From JACCWM01 sp040393065 (GTDB taxonomy: Bacteria; Myxococcota_A; Bradymonadia; Bradymonadales; Bradymonadaceae): 6,019 nt of DNA. The notes under the pieces are model-generated. The model saw only the letters and a list, made by a program, of their open reading frames with translations, was not told where the DNA came from and did no database searches. The stretch covers positions 1 to 6,019 of the forward strand of contig JBEBUW010000172.1 in the NCBI GenBank assembly GCA_040393065.1, read 5' to 3'. The position numbers were made by a program, and so were the translations under genes. This document shows positions 5,955 through 6,019 of the stretch, in pieces; position 1 is the first letter of the stretch; every line of letters begins with the position of its first letter.

Positions 5955-6005
5955 AATTTTTGCGCACTTGAGCCTCGTCACTGCAAAATTTTTCTTCTTT
6001 TTTTT
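5955..6005 (+). terminator. Weak terminator-like stem followed by a long T-tract
   Basis: TTTTGC (5958-5963) can pair with GCAAAA (5983-5988), with two more A-T pairs outside after a bulge, around a 19-base loop. A T-rich run, interrupted by C, follows from 5989 to 6005. The stem is short and AT-rich, so termination is possible but weakly supported. The T-rich run could equally be an AT-rich melting stretch. Confidence 0.25.
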
Positions 6006-6019
6006 GCCGCCTGCTCATG

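Noticed and set aside
6017..6019. ATG at the last three bases as the start of a downstream gene
   Set aside because: The preceding bases are T- and C-rich with no Shine-Dalgarno, and no coding sequence is visible within the window.

Overview
The window is protein-coding bacterial chromosome with moderately high GC in the genes. It carries four genes, all on the + strand, in two tightly packed pairs, followed by an AT-rich, palindrome-rich non-coding end. RsmG, a HlyIII-type membrane protein, a three-histidine-box desaturase and a Clp-type AAA+ ATPase all point to a bacterium. Genus or phylum cannot be read from the sequence. No transposase, integrase, phage gene, CRISPR array, rRNA or tRNA was seen.

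Pair 1 (230-2181) is a membrane fatty-acid desaturase whose stop codon overlaps the start of a HlyIII/PAQR-family seven-helix membrane protein (ATGA at 1489-1492). Both look like membrane-lipid proteins. The pairing recalls the eukaryotic functional link between PAQR/AdipoR proteins and desaturases.

Pair 2 (2270-5544) has its own candidate extended -10 promoter (2196-2204) and a hairpin-rich leader. It encodes an 879-residue protein with N-terminal HEAT repeats and two Clp-type AAA+ modules, again joined by ATGA (4906-4909) to rsmG, the 16S rRNA G527 methyltransferase. The Clp-like protein is the most unusual gene. Its D1 module keeps Walker A and a tyrosine pore loop but has lost both Walker B acids. 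Its D2 module keeps all ATPase motifs but has lost the GYVG-type pore loop. A VGF tripeptide lies where ClpA/ClpC carry their ClpP-docking loop.

The last 475 bases (5545-6019) hold no convincing gene. From 5807 to 5948 there is a dense set of dyads: a perfect 14-bp palindrome, a 12-bp plus 6-bp hairpin, a 14-bp perfect AT-rich hairpin, and a 13-nt complementarity between the loops of those two hairpins. Related TTCTA(n)ATTTTC units recur in both orientations, with a further copy near 5658. This may be a structured RNA with a kissing-loop fold, a repeat array bound by a protein, or part of a replication or partition region, since rsmG often lies near oriC. The sequence alone cannot decide between these.
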